Of a DNA stretch of 64,000 bases, positions 17,443 to 26,431 are shown piece by piece. A program made the position numbers and the translations under genes. How positions within the stretch are numbered: position 1 is the stretch's first letter; each line of letters begins with the position of its first letter. The DNA lies in contig NZ_RYDV01000003.1 of assembly GCF_003971065.1 (NCBI RefSeq), positions 372,001-436,000 on the forward strand, given 5' to 3'. This DNA comes from Candidimonas sp. SYP-B2681 (GTDB lineage: Bacteria; Pseudomonadota; Gammaproteobacteria; Burkholderiales; Burkholderiaceae_B). The notes beneath the pieces are model-generated. The model did no database searches, was not told the origin of the DNA, and saw only the letters and a program-made list of their open reading frames with translations.

Positions 17443-18066
17443 CTACGGTGCGGACGCACTATAGATAAATTGACCAAATAGCGTCACGCTATCCGCCTTG
17501 GTCCAGACGCCGACGTGCCCCGCCCCCGCAATATGGTTGTCTTGCAGTTCAATATACTTTTTCCCGTCGAGCAAGACTTGGATCGTCGTTCCGCTGAAGA
17601 CAACCCGCAACGTGTGCCATTGATGAGGCGCGACCGGCGCATCCTTGTACGCCAAGGTTTTACGGGAGCCGTTGATCGTATAGTAAAGAGAGACGTTTCC
17701 TTCCAACGCGTTGGCGCGTGCAACGTAATAATTATCGCCATCTTTCCAGCGCCACACCACGCCGCCGGCCTGATCCTGCTTGCCAGCAAGAGCCTTGAAC
17801 TTCACCTCCACTGCACCATCGGCCATGGTCACCGCATTGTTAACGCACCACGGATACGTGGCCGAGCCGGATTGCTTCAACACCTTCGCGCCGCTCGGTG
17901 CACTCGCGTCAGGCTCAATACTCCAGTGCGGCTTACCTTTCCCCGTAGCGCCGCAAGTCCAGTCCGACGGAGGTTGGCCGACCGAATCCGCATCAAAGGT
18001 TACCGTAGCTGCCGCTGCATAAGTTGATGTCGTGAAAAGTGCCAGAGTTATGATCAATGCTTTCAT
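17443..18066 (-). CDS. Secreted lectin-fold (DUF1080-like) protein
   Basis: Exported protein of 207 residues. A Sec signal peptide (MKALIITLALFTTSTYAAAA) starts at the ATG at 18066, which has a GAGGAG-like ribosome site; the upstream 13 codons of open frame are not needed. The mature part resembles the concanavalin-type jelly roll of DUF1080/LamG proteins: AGGVVWRWKDGDNYYVARAN, WHTLRVVFSGTTIQVLLDG and GHVGVWTKADS are recurrent strand motifs of that fold. Such domains bind or cleave sugars; no catalytic residues can be assigned. Probably periplasmic. It is a single gene with no obvious operon partner. Confidence 0.75.
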   Translation of the reverse strand: MKALIITLALFTTSTYAAAATVTFDADSVGQPPSDWTCGATGKGKPHWSIEPDASAPSGAKVLKQSGSATYPWCVNNAVTMADGAVEVKFKALAGKQDQAGGVVWRWKDGDNYYVARANALEGNVSLYYTINGSRKTLAYKDAPVAPHQWHTLRVVFSGTTIQVLLDGKKYIELQDNHIAGAGHVGVWTKADSVTLFGQFIYSASAP

Positions 18067-18219
18067 AGAAGTCTCCTCGAGGCCAGTGGTGGAGCGCCGC
18101 TTCAATTCATTTTGGGCGGCCGGTTGTGCGTTTCAGCTTGTGGTAATAAACGCTACATATTTACGTGGGCTTTGAATGGCCCACTACTGCATCGCGACGA
18201 CGAGTCGCAAACCACGTTA

Positions 18220-19269
18220 TCAATGCTTGTGCCGATGGTGCGCATCGGGAAAATGTTCATGAGTATGCGTTAACGGCTCATGGCGATGCCAGTGTCGATG
18301 TGTGGTTCCTGGAACAACGGGCTCGTCGTGGGTGTGTTGATGGTGTTCGTCGTGCGTGTGCTCATGATCGTGCTCCAAGATTTCATGCGTATGGGTGTGG
18401 TGGTGGCGCTCGGTTAGATGCAACCAAATGCCAAGCGCCATCAGGGCGCCAGCGATGAGCAGGGGCACAGTAACCGGTTCGCCCAGTGCAATGGCCAAGA
18501 CCGCACCGAAAAATGGCGCCACCGAAAAGTACGCGCCGGTGCGCGCCGTGCCCAAATGGCGCAGGCTGACCACGAATAGCGCCAGGCTTACGCCATACGC
18601 CAGGAAGCCGACCACCATCGCGCCCGAGAGGCTGGGCCATGCTGGCAATGAGGCACCCAATATGAAGGCTAAGATCAAATTCACGACGCCCGCCGCTAAG
18701 CCCTTCACCGCAGCGATCCAGGTGGCATCGGTAAGCGACACCTTGCGTGTCAGATTATTGTCAATGCCCCATGCGAAACAAGCGCCGAGCACTGCCAAAG
18801 CCGGCCACATACCGGCAAAACGCGCTTCGCCGGGCCAGCTCAAGACAAGCGCACCGGCGACAATGGCGACCATGCCAAGGGCGATGCGCCGATCAAAGTT
18901 CTCTTTGAAGACAAACCAGGCCAAGAGTGCCGTGAATACACCCTCGGCGTTTAATAATAAAGAGGCGCCGGACGCTGGCATACCGGTCAGGCCAAGCATG
19001 AGCAAGACGGGCCCGACCACACCGCCGGCTCCAATGGCCCCAAGTAACCAGGGCAATTCGTGGGGCGGTAAGCGCACCGCCGGAGCGCGCCTTACGCGGC
19101 GATAGAGCGTTAGTCCAATACCCGAGCCCAGATACAGTAAGCCCGCCAAGAGCCACGGGCTGACGCTCTCGAGGAGCAATTTGGCCAGGGGCGTTCCAGC
19201 GCCAAATAGCAACGCGGCCAGTAAGGCGCTCATCACGCCTGGTTTTTGCAAGCCTTGCTTCCAGTTCAT
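18220..19269 (-). CDS. DMT/EamA family permease with His-rich C-terminal tail
   Basis: Inner-membrane transporter of 349 residues with about ten helices in two EamA repeats (first from MSALLAALLFGAGTPLAKLL, second from ACFAWGIDNNLTRKVSLTD). After the last helix (about residue 283) the final 65 residues contain roughly two dozen histidines as HxH and HDH runs with D and E, as in metal-binding loops of Ni, Co and Zn transporters. The drug/metabolite family exports many small molecules; the tail suggests metal binding or metal-dependent gating, which is inference. An ATG at 19269 starts it. No metal regulator lies next to it. Confidence 0.85.
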   Translation of the reverse strand: MNWKQGLQKPGVMSALLAALLFGAGTPLAKLLLESVSPWLLAGLLYLGSGIGLTLYRRVRRAPAVRLPPHELPWLLGAIGAGGVVGPVLLMLGLTGMPASGASLLLNAEGVFTALLAWFVFKENFDRRIALGMVAIVAGALVLSWPGEARFAGMWPALAVLGACFAWGIDNNLTRKVSLTDATWIAAVKGLAAGVVNLILAFILGASLPAWPSLSGAMVVGFLAYGVSLALFVVSLRHLGTARTGAYFSVAPFFGAVLAIALGEPVTVPLLIAGALMALGIWLHLTERHHHTHTHEILEHDHEHTHDEHHQHTHDEPVVPGTTHRHWHRHEPLTHTHEHFPDAHHRHKH

Positions 19270-19639
19270 GGTCGGTTTTCCCTAGGTGCTTGGTGGATGA
19301 ACGTGTAGGCCGCTCAGATCAGTGCCATGTCAGGCGGCATCAGGCGCCTTGCCACGCCCAGCAATCCAGCTTCGCAGACGCGCGGCCAACAAAAAGTTGC
19401 GCAGAAACGCGAGGGGCCAAGCGACGGACCGCGCCATCATCCAGCGAGACACAAAGTTAGCGGCCAGGATGTCGGCAAGGTAACCATTCTGTGGCACGCC
19501 TTCGGAGACGCGCAAGCACTGGCAATCTTTAAGCTGACCAGGGAACACTTGGGGGCCCGCACGGATAAAGGCTTTGACAATTCCGCGCGTACAAAAATAG
19601 ACGCTCTTGGGCGTCCGATGTGCACATTCAGTAAGGCAG
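19270..19639. other. Intergenic stretch, no recognised gene
   Basis: About 370 bases between the DMT permease and the tRNA gene. A 72-codon minus-strand frame (19330-19548, GTG start) has a hydrophobic middle, but it has no ribosome site and no recognisable family. I see no repeat or strong promoter here. Confidence 0.4.
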
Positions 19640-19714
19640 TGGCGTCTCCAGCAGGAATCGAACCTGCAATCTTCCCTTAGGAGGGGAAAGTTATATCCAT
19701 TTAACTATGGAGAC
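19640..19714 (-). tRNA. tRNA-Arg (anticodon CCU)
   Basis: A complete cloverleaf on the minus strand with encoded CCA. The acceptor stem GTCTCCA pairs with TGGAGAC, the anticodon loop is CTCCTAA (anticodon CCT in DNA, reading AGG codons), and the T arm contains GGTTCGATTCC. Discriminator base G. The gene lies downstream of the Bug gene on the same strand but after a terminator. Confidence 0.95.
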
Positions 19715-19752
19715 GTAAGATGAGAGCGGAATTATAAGGCACTACACCGTCG

Positions 19753-19780
19753 AAAAAAAACCGGGACGATTGCCCCGGTT
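19753..19780 (-). terminator. Rho-independent terminator of the Bug gene
   Basis: On the minus strand AACCGGGG and CCCGGTT form a stem (19759-19780) followed by a run of eight T (19760-19753). It lies 20 bases after the stop codon of the Bug gene. Confidence 0.85.
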
Positions 19781-19800
19781 TTTCCTAGCGCTACCTTTAC

Positions 19801-20787
19801 TTATTCAAGCTTTATATTGCCTTTGGCGACAACGTCTCTGGCCCACTCGTATTGCGTTTTGATTTCCTTGCCAAATTCCTCGGGTGTATTGCCCGAAGGA
19901 GCCGCGCCTTGCTTTTCGAGCGCTTCAATCACTTTTGGATCTTTTAGCGCCACTACAGCGGCATCACGCAATTTCTTGACGATTTCGGGAGACGTCCCCT
20001 TCGGGGCGAGCAAGCCGTACCATGCGGGTTGGTTAAGCTGCGGGTAACCCACTTCTGCCAGCGTGGGAACGTCTTTCAGTGCAGGCAGTCTTTGAGGCCA
20101 CGCGACAGCCAAGGCGCGCAAGTTTCCGGCCTGTATCTGCGCCATGGAAGACGGCAGGTTATCGAACATGATGGCGATCTGGCCACCCACAGCATCCGTT
20201 ACTGCCGGGCCCGATCCCTTGTAGGGAATGTGTACAGCGTCAGTTTGAGTGGCAAGCTTGAAGGCCTCGCCGAACAGGTGAAGTACCGAGCATGTGCCCG
20301 AACTACCATATGAATACTTGCCGGGATTGTCCTTAAGAACTTTTACGAACTCTTTGAAGTCCTTGGCTGGAAACTTGGGATTGACTTCAATAACGTTAGG
20401 TACGTTGGCGAAATTCGTTACCGGCATGAAGTCATTCACGGCATCATAAGGAAGATCTTTAGGACGACATGCGGGAAGCACTGCCAGCGTAGACACCGTT
20501 GCGATGGAAAGTGTGTAGCCATCGGGTTTGGCTCGCGCCGCCTCGGCCGCACCTATTGCACCGCCTGCGCCCCCCTTGTTCTCGACGACAAACGTCTGTC
20601 CGAGCTCTTGCCCCATGCGTTGTGTCACGATGCGCGCGACGATGTCCGTTGACCCGCCCGGCGCAAATGGCACGATGACGCGAATAGGTTGTTCGGGATA
20701 AGCAGCGTGGGCAGCGCCTGCACCAAAAACTGATGCAACGCCCGTTACCAAGGCAAGAACGGCGAATTTATTGCGAAATGGAACCAT
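19801..20787 (-). CDS. Bug family tripartite tricarboxylate transporter receptor
   Basis: Periplasmic solute-binding protein of the Bug/TctC family, 328 residues. A Sec signal peptide ends near AHAA (about residue 29), and the family hallmarks follow: YPEQPIRVIVPFAPGGSTD, GQTFVVENKGGAGGAIGA, KPDGYTL and GLLAPKGTSPEIV. Such proteins bind carboxylates and other small organic acids. Membrane partners TctA and TctB are not in the window, as is usual for orphan Bug genes. A 9-base inverted repeat (20801-20837) lies just upstream of the ATG. Divergent from the AEC permease. Confidence 0.9.
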   Translation of the reverse strand: MVPFRNKFAVLALVTGVASVFGAGAAHAAYPEQPIRVIVPFAPGGSTDIVARIVTQRMGQELGQTFVVENKGGAGGAIGAAEAARAKPDGYTLSIATVSTLAVLPACRPKDLPYDAVNDFMPVTNFANVPNVIEVNPKFPAKDFKEFVKVLKDNPGKYSYGSSGTCSVLHLFGEAFKLATQTDAVHIPYKGSGPAVTDAVGGQIAIMFDNLPSSMAQIQAGNLRALAVAWPQRLPALKDVPTLAEVGYPQLNQPAWYGLLAPKGTSPEIVKKLRDAAVVALKDPKVIEALEKQGAAPSGNTPEEFGKEIKTQYEWARDVVAKGNIKLE

Positions 20788-20800
20788 AGGAAAGTCTCTC

Positions 20801-20837
20801 TTTAGAATAATATTTGTTAACGCCGCGCTATTCTAAA
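20801..20837. promoter_or_regulatory. Inverted repeat upstream of the Bug gene
   Basis: TTTAGAATA (20801-20809) and TATTCTAAA (20829-20837) are perfect inverted copies separated by 19 bases, starting 14 bases before the Bug ATG in a 199-base divergent gap. It may be an operator or a 5' leader hairpin. Confidence 0.45.
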
Positions 20838-20986
20838 ACAAGGCGATTAACTGTGCTGGCAGAATAACAGCAATTGTCAGAAATCACCTATCACATTCAT
20901 TGCGCCACAACCAGTGGGCAAGGCGCCGATACTTCGTCAACAATGGCCTAAAATGACGTCCCGTTTCATGCTCCCATAAGTGCTTC

Positions 20987-21886
20987 ATGTCTGTGATCCA
21001 GCTGGTCCTGCCCGACTTTTTGCTTATTGCCCTGGGTTGGCTGTTGCTACATAAACTGGCATTCTCCGCCGAGTTCTTCCGAGGCGCGGAGCGACTTGTG
21101 TACTTTGTGCTGTTTCCCGCGCTTCTGTTTCATTCCATTACTAAAACGCCGCTGAGCCTGTCGACGACCTATATTTTGCTGGTAGCCACCGTGCTGGTTA
21201 TGGCCTTCGGTGTTGCCATGTCTTGGCTAGCTGTCCCGGTGCTTCGGCCCAACCCCATGGCGCATGCTTCGATCGCGCAATGTGCGTATCGATTCAATAC
21301 TTATATAGGTTTGTCGCTCGCTGGCGGCCTTGGCGGTTCAGCGGGACTGGCCATTATGGCGGTGATCGTAGGGTTTGCCGTGCCATTGGCGAATATGGCC
21401 GCTGTGCACGCCCTGGCTCGCCAAAACGGAGGCCGTGTATTCAAGGAAATCGTCAAGAATCCGTTTATCATTGCGACGGCCCTGGCGCTGATATTTAACC
21501 TTTTCGCGGTGCCAATTCCCGATGTAATCCAGGTCAGCCTTGGCCGGCTGGGCGCGTGCGCACTCGCGATCGGCTTGATGTGCGTGGGTGCAACGCTATC
21601 CCTTCACGGTGGAAAAGGTGCGGGAAAACTAATGTCATGGATGCTCGCCGTCCGCTTACTGATCATGCCGATTGCGGCGGTAGTTATCGGATGGGCGCTG
21701 AATCTCAGCATGATCGAACGCCAGATGCTGTTGCTTTTTAGTGCCTTGCCGACGGCGTCGTCAGCCCACGTCCTTGCGGCGAGAATGGGAGGAAACGGTT
21801 CCCTCGTAGCGGTGACCATGTCAAGTGGCACTGTTATCTCGGCGTTGACCATTCCGCTATGGCTCATGCTAGGCGCCTACCTATAG
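20987..21886 (+). CDS. AEC family transporter
   Basis: Inner-membrane carrier of 299 residues with about ten helices in two five-helix halves (auxin efflux carrier family, Pfam Mem_trans). Typical elements are the first helix LVLPDFLLIALGWLL, the crossover region with Asn (RFNTYIGLSLAGGLGG) and the second half GLMCVGATLSL. Bacterial members carry organic acids such as malate or malonate; the substrate here is unknown. It begins at an ATG at 20987 and is divergent from a Bug gene, so both could serve carboxylate transport. The 3' end precedes tsaE by 29 bases. Confidence 0.88.
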   Translation: MSVIQLVLPDFLLIALGWLLLHKLAFSAEFFRGAERLVYFVLFPALLFHSITKTPLSLSTTYILLVATVLVMAFGVAMSWLAVPVLRPNPMAHASIAQCAYRFNTYIGLSLAGGLGGSAGLAIMAVIVGFAVPLANMAAVHALARQNGGRVFKEIVKNPFIIATALALIFNLFAVPIPDVIQVSLGRLGACALAIGLMCVGATLSLHGGKGAGKLMSWMLAVRLLIMPIAAVVIGWALNLSMIERQMLLLFSALPTASSAHVLAARMGGNGSLVAVTMSSGTVISALTIPLWLMLGAYL

Positions 21887-21915
21887 CGATACCCACGACA
21901 ACAAACAGGTTAATT

Positions 21916-22425
21916 TTGACTACCAAAAGACTGTATTTGCCCGATGAAGACGCCACAATTGCGTTGGCCGCACAGCTGGCTCCGATGTTATGCGGCGTCC
22001 ATCCAGCGTTTGGCCACGAACAGCGCGGCGGCCGAATTCATCTGCACGGCGACCTCGGTGCTGGCAAAACCAGCTTCGCGCGCGCGCTTTTGCGAGCGTC
22101 TGGAATTACCGGAAAAATAAAAAGTCCCAGCTACGCCCTTATAGAAAGCTATAATCTTTCTAACTTAGACTTCTATCACCTTGATTTCTATAGATTTAGC
22201 GACTCTCGAGAATGGGCTGATGCCGGTTTTCGCGATATACTCGATGAAAATGCAGTAGTTTTGATCGAATGGCCGGAGCAAGCCGGGGCACTATTACCCC
22301 CTCCAGATCTCGACATTTATCTCGAATATGCAGACCACGGGCGGCACGCCAGCTTAACTGCCCATAGCAACAAAGGAAAATTATGGCTGACGACTCTTGC
22401 CCTTCCTCCTCAGGAATCTCCCTGA
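21916..22425 (+). CDS. tsaE: tRNA threonylcarbamoyladenosine biosynthesis protein TsaE
   Basis: ATPase needed with TsaB, TsaC and TsaD for the t6A modification at position 37 of ANN-decoding tRNAs. 169 residues are predicted from a TTG at 21916, which places LPDEDAT at the distance seen in other TsaE proteins. An ATG at 21859 in the same frame would give 188 residues and overlap the AEC gene. Walker A is GDLGAGKTSF, then SPSYALIESY, and the conserved LIEWPEQ. The gene overlaps amiC by 43 bases, the classical tsaE-amiC arrangement. Confidence 0.93.
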   Translation: MTTKRLYLPDEDATIALAAQLAPMLCGVHPAFGHEQRGGRIHLHGDLGAGKTSFARALLRASGITGKIKSPSYALIESYNLSNLDFYHLDFYRFSDSREWADAGFRDILDENAVVLIEWPEQAGALLPPPDLDIYLEYADHGRHASLTAHSNKGKLWLTTLALPPQESP

Positions 22426-23744
22426 ACGGATTCTCGCGCCGCCGGCTCATAGCAACCGCAAGCACTTTATTTATTCTTCCTGTCGTTCCTCGCATGGCAA
22501 TGGCGGGCACCATATTGGCCGTGCGAACCTGGCCCGCCGATGAATACACCCGTGTGACGCTCGAAATGGATAGCGAGCTAAAGGCTGAACACTTCACGCT
22601 TGAAGGACCGGACCGGCTCGTGGTGGATATCCAGGGCCTGACCATGAACCGGGCGATCAATGATCTGGTTTCGAAAATTCGTCCAAACGATCCGTATATC
22701 GCATCGGTACGGGTTGCTCAGAACAGACCTGACGTAATCCGCCTGGTAATGGACTTGAAACAGCCGATCGCACCGCAGGTGTTCACTCTGAAACCTATCG
22801 GCGAATATAAGTATCGATTAGTGCTTGATTTGTATCCCAAGGTTGCCCAGGATCCTCTGCTGGCCATCATGGGCAACAAGGACAGCGACCCCTTGGCGCA
22901 GGTGCTGGAAGATCTGGCCCAGAACGCCCCCTCTGAGGCACCCATTCCTTCAGTCAATGGGCAGAAGCTGCCGCCGATCGCCAAAAAACCGCAGGCGCCA
23001 GCCCCGCCCCCGCCTAGCGTGGCTCAACCCCGTGACGAAGCACGCCCGATTCTCGTCGCCCTGGACCCAGGCCATGGGGGTGAAGACCCAGGCGCTATCG
23101 GCCGGAATGGCACGCGCGAAAAAGACATTGTTTTAAATATCGCGCGGCGCCTGAAAAAGCTTATCGATTCACAACCCAATATGCGCGCCTACCTGACGCG
23201 CGACAACGATTACTTTGTGCCGTTGCAGGTTCGGGTTCAAAAAGCGCGCCGCGTTAAAGCCGATTTGTTTATTTCCATCCACGCCGATGCCTGGATCAAG
23301 CCCAGCGCGCGCGGTTCTTCAGTTTTCGCATTGTCCCAGAATGGCGCCACCAGTTCGGCGGCGCGCTGGATGGCGCAGCGTGAAAATGATGCTGACCTGA
23401 TCGGCGGAATAAACTTGGGTTCGCACAACAAGCAGATTGCCCAGGTATTGCTCGACCTTTCCACCGCCGCACAGATCAACGATTCGGTGCGAGTAGGCGA
23501 CCGCATACTGAGCGAAATCGGAAAAATCAACACCTTGCACAAGAACCGTGTTGAACGAGCCGGGTTTGCGGTATTGAAAGCGCCAGATATCCCTTCTATT
23601 CTGGTCGAGACTGCTTTTATCAGCAATCCCGAAGAGGAACGCCTGCTTCGCAGCCCAGCGCACCAAGACCGTATTGCCAAAGCCATGCTAAGCGGAATCA
23701 GCGATTATTTCGCTACACGCCCTGCCCTGGCGCGCAAGGCCTGA
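22383..23744 (+). CDS. amiC: N-acetylmuramoyl-L-alanine amidase AmiC
   Basis: Periplasmic cell-wall hydrolase of 453 residues that splits daughter cells. It has a twin-arginine signal (SRRRLIATAST), an AMIN domain (about residues 45-140) that binds the septal ring or peptidoglycan, a P- and A-rich linker, and an Amidase_3 zinc domain from about residue 220: LDPGHGGEDPGA (first zinc His and Glu), ISIHADA (second His) and LVETAFISNPEEE (catalytic Glu). In-frame and complete. It overlaps the end of tsaE by 43 bases. Activation by an EnvC/NlpD-type factor is known for the family. Confidence 0.94.
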   Translation: MADDSCPSSSGISLNGFSRRRLIATASTLFILPVVPRMAMAGTILAVRTWPADEYTRVTLEMDSELKAEHFTLEGPDRLVVDIQGLTMNRAINDLVSKIRPNDPYIASVRVAQNRPDVIRLVMDLKQPIAPQVFTLKPIGEYKYRLVLDLYPKVAQDPLLAIMGNKDSDPLAQVLEDLAQNAPSEAPIPSVNGQKLPPIAKKPQAPAPPPPSVAQPRDEARPILVALDPGHGGEDPGAIGRNGTREKDIVLNIARRLKKLIDSQPNMRAYLTRDNDYFVPLQVRVQKARRVKADLFISIHADAWIKPSARGSSVFALSQNGATSSAARWMAQRENDADLIGGINLGSHNKQIAQVLLDLSTAAQINDSVRVGDRILSEIGKINTLHKNRVERAGFAVLKAPDIPSILVETAFISNPEEERLLRSPAHQDRIAKAMLSGISDYFATRPALARKA

Positions 23745-23803
23745 CTTACCCTTCCCCTTACAGTGGTCACGTAAACGGGCCACAGGCCTGTTTACTACCC
23801 TAT

Positions 23804-24445
23804 TCAAGCAGCCGGCGACTTCTTCTTGAATATTTTCCACACGGCCCCGAATAGCACCGGTATTGCAGCGGCGCCGATGCCGATCAGCACGATGGTGTTC
23901 AAGTGTTCTTTGATGATCGGGACGTTGCCAAAAAAGTATCCCAAGGTGACCAAACTTCCTATCCACAGAACGGCGCCCGATATATTGAATAACTGAAAGC
24001 GCACAAAATTCATGCTGCCTACGCCCGCCACGAAAGGAGCGAAGGTACGAAAAATGGGCAAAAATCGCGACATAACAATGGTTTTACCGCCATGTTTTTC
24101 ATAAAAGACATGTGTCTTGATCAGGGCACTGCGGTCGAGAAAGCGGAAATTGCTGGTAAAAACGCGCGGTCCGATATACCGCCCTATCGCGTAGTTCACC
24201 GTATTGCCCAATATCGCGGCGATGATCAGGATAACGGATAACAACACCGGGTTCAGCATACCGGAGGCACCGAAGGCACCGGCGATGAACAATAAGGAAT
24301 CGCCCGGTAAAAAAGGCAGCACAACAAATCCCGTTTCTCCGAAAATAATCAGAAACAGCACCAGGTATATCCATTCACCATACTGGGTAACGAAGGTACC
24401 CAGAAACTGGTCGATATGGAGGATCATGTTTAACAAATCGGGCAT
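23804..24445 (-). CDS. DedA family membrane protein
   Basis: Inner-membrane protein of 213 residues (DedA/VTT family). The ATG at 24445 is preferred over the TTG at 24454. The conserved family sites are EXGXXXXXXLPGD-like (ETGFVVLPFLPGDSLLF) and the central GRxxG-type segment (SRFLPIFRTFAPFVAGVG). Members act as membrane lipid (polyprenyl-phosphate or phospholipid) flippases or affect membrane potential. It is convergent with amiC and divergent from mutL. No partner gene is evident. Confidence 0.88.
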   Translation of the reverse strand: MPDLLNMILHIDQFLGTFVTQYGEWIYLVLFLIIFGETGFVVLPFLPGDSLLFIAGAFGASGMLNPVLLSVILIIAAILGNTVNYAIGRYIGPRVFTSNFRFLDRSALIKTHVFYEKHGGKTIVMSRFLPIFRTFAPFVAGVGSMNFVRFQLFNISGAVLWIGSLVTLGYFFGNVPIIKEHLNTIVLIGIGAAAIPVLFGAVWKIFKKKSPAA

Positions 24446-24565
24446 AGCGGGCAACCAAAAAAAGATACAGCAATATAACGCGTTCGAAGCAGCGGCGTAA
24501 GAACGTTACGTTTCAAACAGCTAAAATCAAGCCAATCGCCTTAAGTTAGTCTAACGGAATCCTGA

Positions 24566-26431
24566 ATGCCCGAACGCCGCTCCATTGCTCCATTACCTGA
24601 TTTACTGATCAGCCAGATTGCTGCCGGCGAAGTGATCGAACGGCCGGCTTCAGTCCTGAAAGAACTCCTCGAGAACGCCATTGACGCCGGTGCCCGCGCG
24701 ATTGAAATACGACTGGACGGCGGCGGCATACGCCGAATTGCCGTAAGCGACGATGGCTGGGGTATCCCGGCGAGGGAACTCAGCTTGGCATTGACACGCC
24801 ATGCCACTAATAAAATCACAAGCCTGCGCGAACTCGAAGCCGTGAACTCGATGGGCTTTCGTGGTGAGGCGCTGGCATCTATTGCCTCGGTGGCACGAAT
24901 TGCCCTCACCTCCCGAACGGCGGGCGACCCTCATGCATGGCAGGTAGAGTCGGCGGCCAGCAGTCCTGCCGCTGCATCCGGCCCCGTGGGTACGACGATC
25001 GACGTGCGTCAGCTTTTCGACGAGGTACCCGCCCGGCGCAAATTCCTTCGTGCCGAAGCCACCGAGTACGGGCACTGCGTCGATGCGCTGGAGCGCATCG
25101 CTTTGGCACAACCCGATATTGCCTTTCGTCTATTCCATAACGACAAACCCCAGCGTCAGTGGCGGGCGACTGACATCGCCCAGCGCGTACGTGATGTGCT
25201 GGGTGCCGAATTTATCGATCAGGGTCTTGAGGTCGAACGCGAACATGGCTTGATCTCCCTGCGAGGTATCGTGACACGGCCGACCTATGCCCGCAGCCGT
25301 GCCGACCGCCAGTATTTATATGTGAACGGAAGGTATGTGAAAGACCGGACCGTAGCGCATGCGATACGACAGGCATACGCCGATGTGCTGCATGGCGACC
25401 GGCAACCTGCCTACGTGCTGTTCCTGATGGTCGATCCTGCCGGAGTCGACGTAAACGTTCATCCTGCCAAACACGAAGTGCGTTTCCGCGAGAGCGGTGC
25501 TATTCATCGATTCGTGTCCCAGACGCTTGCGCACACTTTGGCAAGTGTCGGGGGCCAATCCGCCGAAACCGGCCATGCTGCCGAAACGTCAACTGGCATG
25601 CCCCCAGCGCCGCCGGATCAATATAGGTCCCACGAGCCGAATAGCCCGTTGGCAAGGGATAACTATCCCGATGGCCTGCCTGGCCGCTCTGGAGCCTCGT
25701 TTTTTTCGCCACAGCAGTTACAGCGCGCGTTTCCTTTGCGCGACTCCGGCGCCGACACTACCGCCCAGTGGCAGTCGTTTTATCGTCCTTTGGAATCGGC
25801 AGCCACGCCAGCGCGGTCTGGCCCGAGCTCGACCTTAGCAGATCATGAATTTCCATTGGGCATGGCGCTTGGCCAATTACACGGGATTTACATCCTCGCG
25901 CAGAATCATGCAGGGCTGATTCTGGTTGATATGCATGCCGCTCACGAGCGTATCGTCTATGAACAATTAAAAAAGGCAATGGATGCACAGAGTTTGCCCT
26001 GCCAGGAACTGCTTGTTCCAGTCGTATTTGCCGTGAGCGAAAAGGAAATCGGATTGCTTGAAGAGCATGGCGATACCCTGAGTCAGTTAGGTCTTACGTT
26101 AAGGCCCACCGGGCCCGCGACCATTGCCGTTCGCGCAGTGCCCGCACTTTTATCCAATGGCGATATCGAGTCGCTGGCACGCAATGTACTGCGCGACTTG
26201 GCGCAGGTGGGTAGTTCGCCGCGCCTGATCGAACAGCGAAACGAACTGCTGTCGACGATGGCCTGCCATGGCTCGGTACGAGCAAACCGGCGCCTGACGA
26301 TCGATGAAATGAACGGCTTGTTGCGCGAAATGGAACAAACCGAAAGGGCCGACCAATGCAATCATGGCCGGCCGACTTGGGTCCAATTCCGAATCAGCGA
26401 CCTGGACCGTATGTTCATGCGTGGCGAATGA
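24566..26431 (+). CDS. mutL: DNA mismatch repair protein MutL
   Basis: MutL of 621 residues. The N-terminal GHKL ATPase shows [30 protein letters not shown] and SDDGWGI. After a P- and S-rich linker (about residues 335-430), the C-terminal dimer domain contains [12 protein letters not shown] near residue 455, the MutL endonuclease motif (D-x-H-A-x2-E-x4-E, with M for the usual Q), as in Neisseria. So this MutL probably nicks DNA itself and no MutH is expected. The ATG at 24566 is the usual start. The stop overlaps the miaA start by four bases. Confidence 0.95.
   Translation: MPERRSIAPLPDLLISQIAAGEVIERPASVLKELLENAIDAGARAIEIRLDGGGIRRIAVSDDGWGIPARELSLALTRHATNKITSLRELEAVNSMGFRGEALASIASVARIALTSRTAGDPHAWQVESAASSPAAASGPVGTTIDVRQLFDEVPARRKFLRAEATEYGHCVDALERIALAQPDIAFRLFHNDKPQRQWRATDIAQRVRDVLGAEFIDQGLEVEREHGLISLRGIVTRPTYARSRADRQYLYVNGRYVKDRTVAHAIRQAYADVLHGDRQPAYVLFLMVDPAGVDVNVHPAKHEVRFRESGAIHRFVSQTLAHTLASVGGQSAETGHAAETSTGMPPAPPDQYRSHEPNSPLARDNYPDGLPGRSGASFFSPQQLQRAFPLRDSGADTTAQWQSFYRPLESAATPARSGPSSTLADHEFPLGMALGQLHGIYILAQNHAGLILVDMHAAHERIVYEQLKKAMDAQSLPCQELLVPVVFAVSEKEIGLLEEHGDTLSQLGLTLRPTGPATIAVRAVPALLSNGDIESLARNVLRDLAQVGSSPRLIEQRNELLSTMACHGSVRANRRLTIDEMNGLLREMEQTERADQCNHGRPTWVQFRISDLDRMFMRGE

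Noticed and set aside
19330-19548. A 72-codon minus-strand frame with a hydrophobic middle, upstream of the DMT permease.
   Set aside because: It has a GTG start without ribosome site, and no family is recognisable; it could be a remnant, but there is too little support.
19327-19680. A plus-strand frame of 117 codons that ends in the tRNA gene.
   Set aside because: Its last residues are the typical translation of an antisense tRNA T arm; not a real gene.
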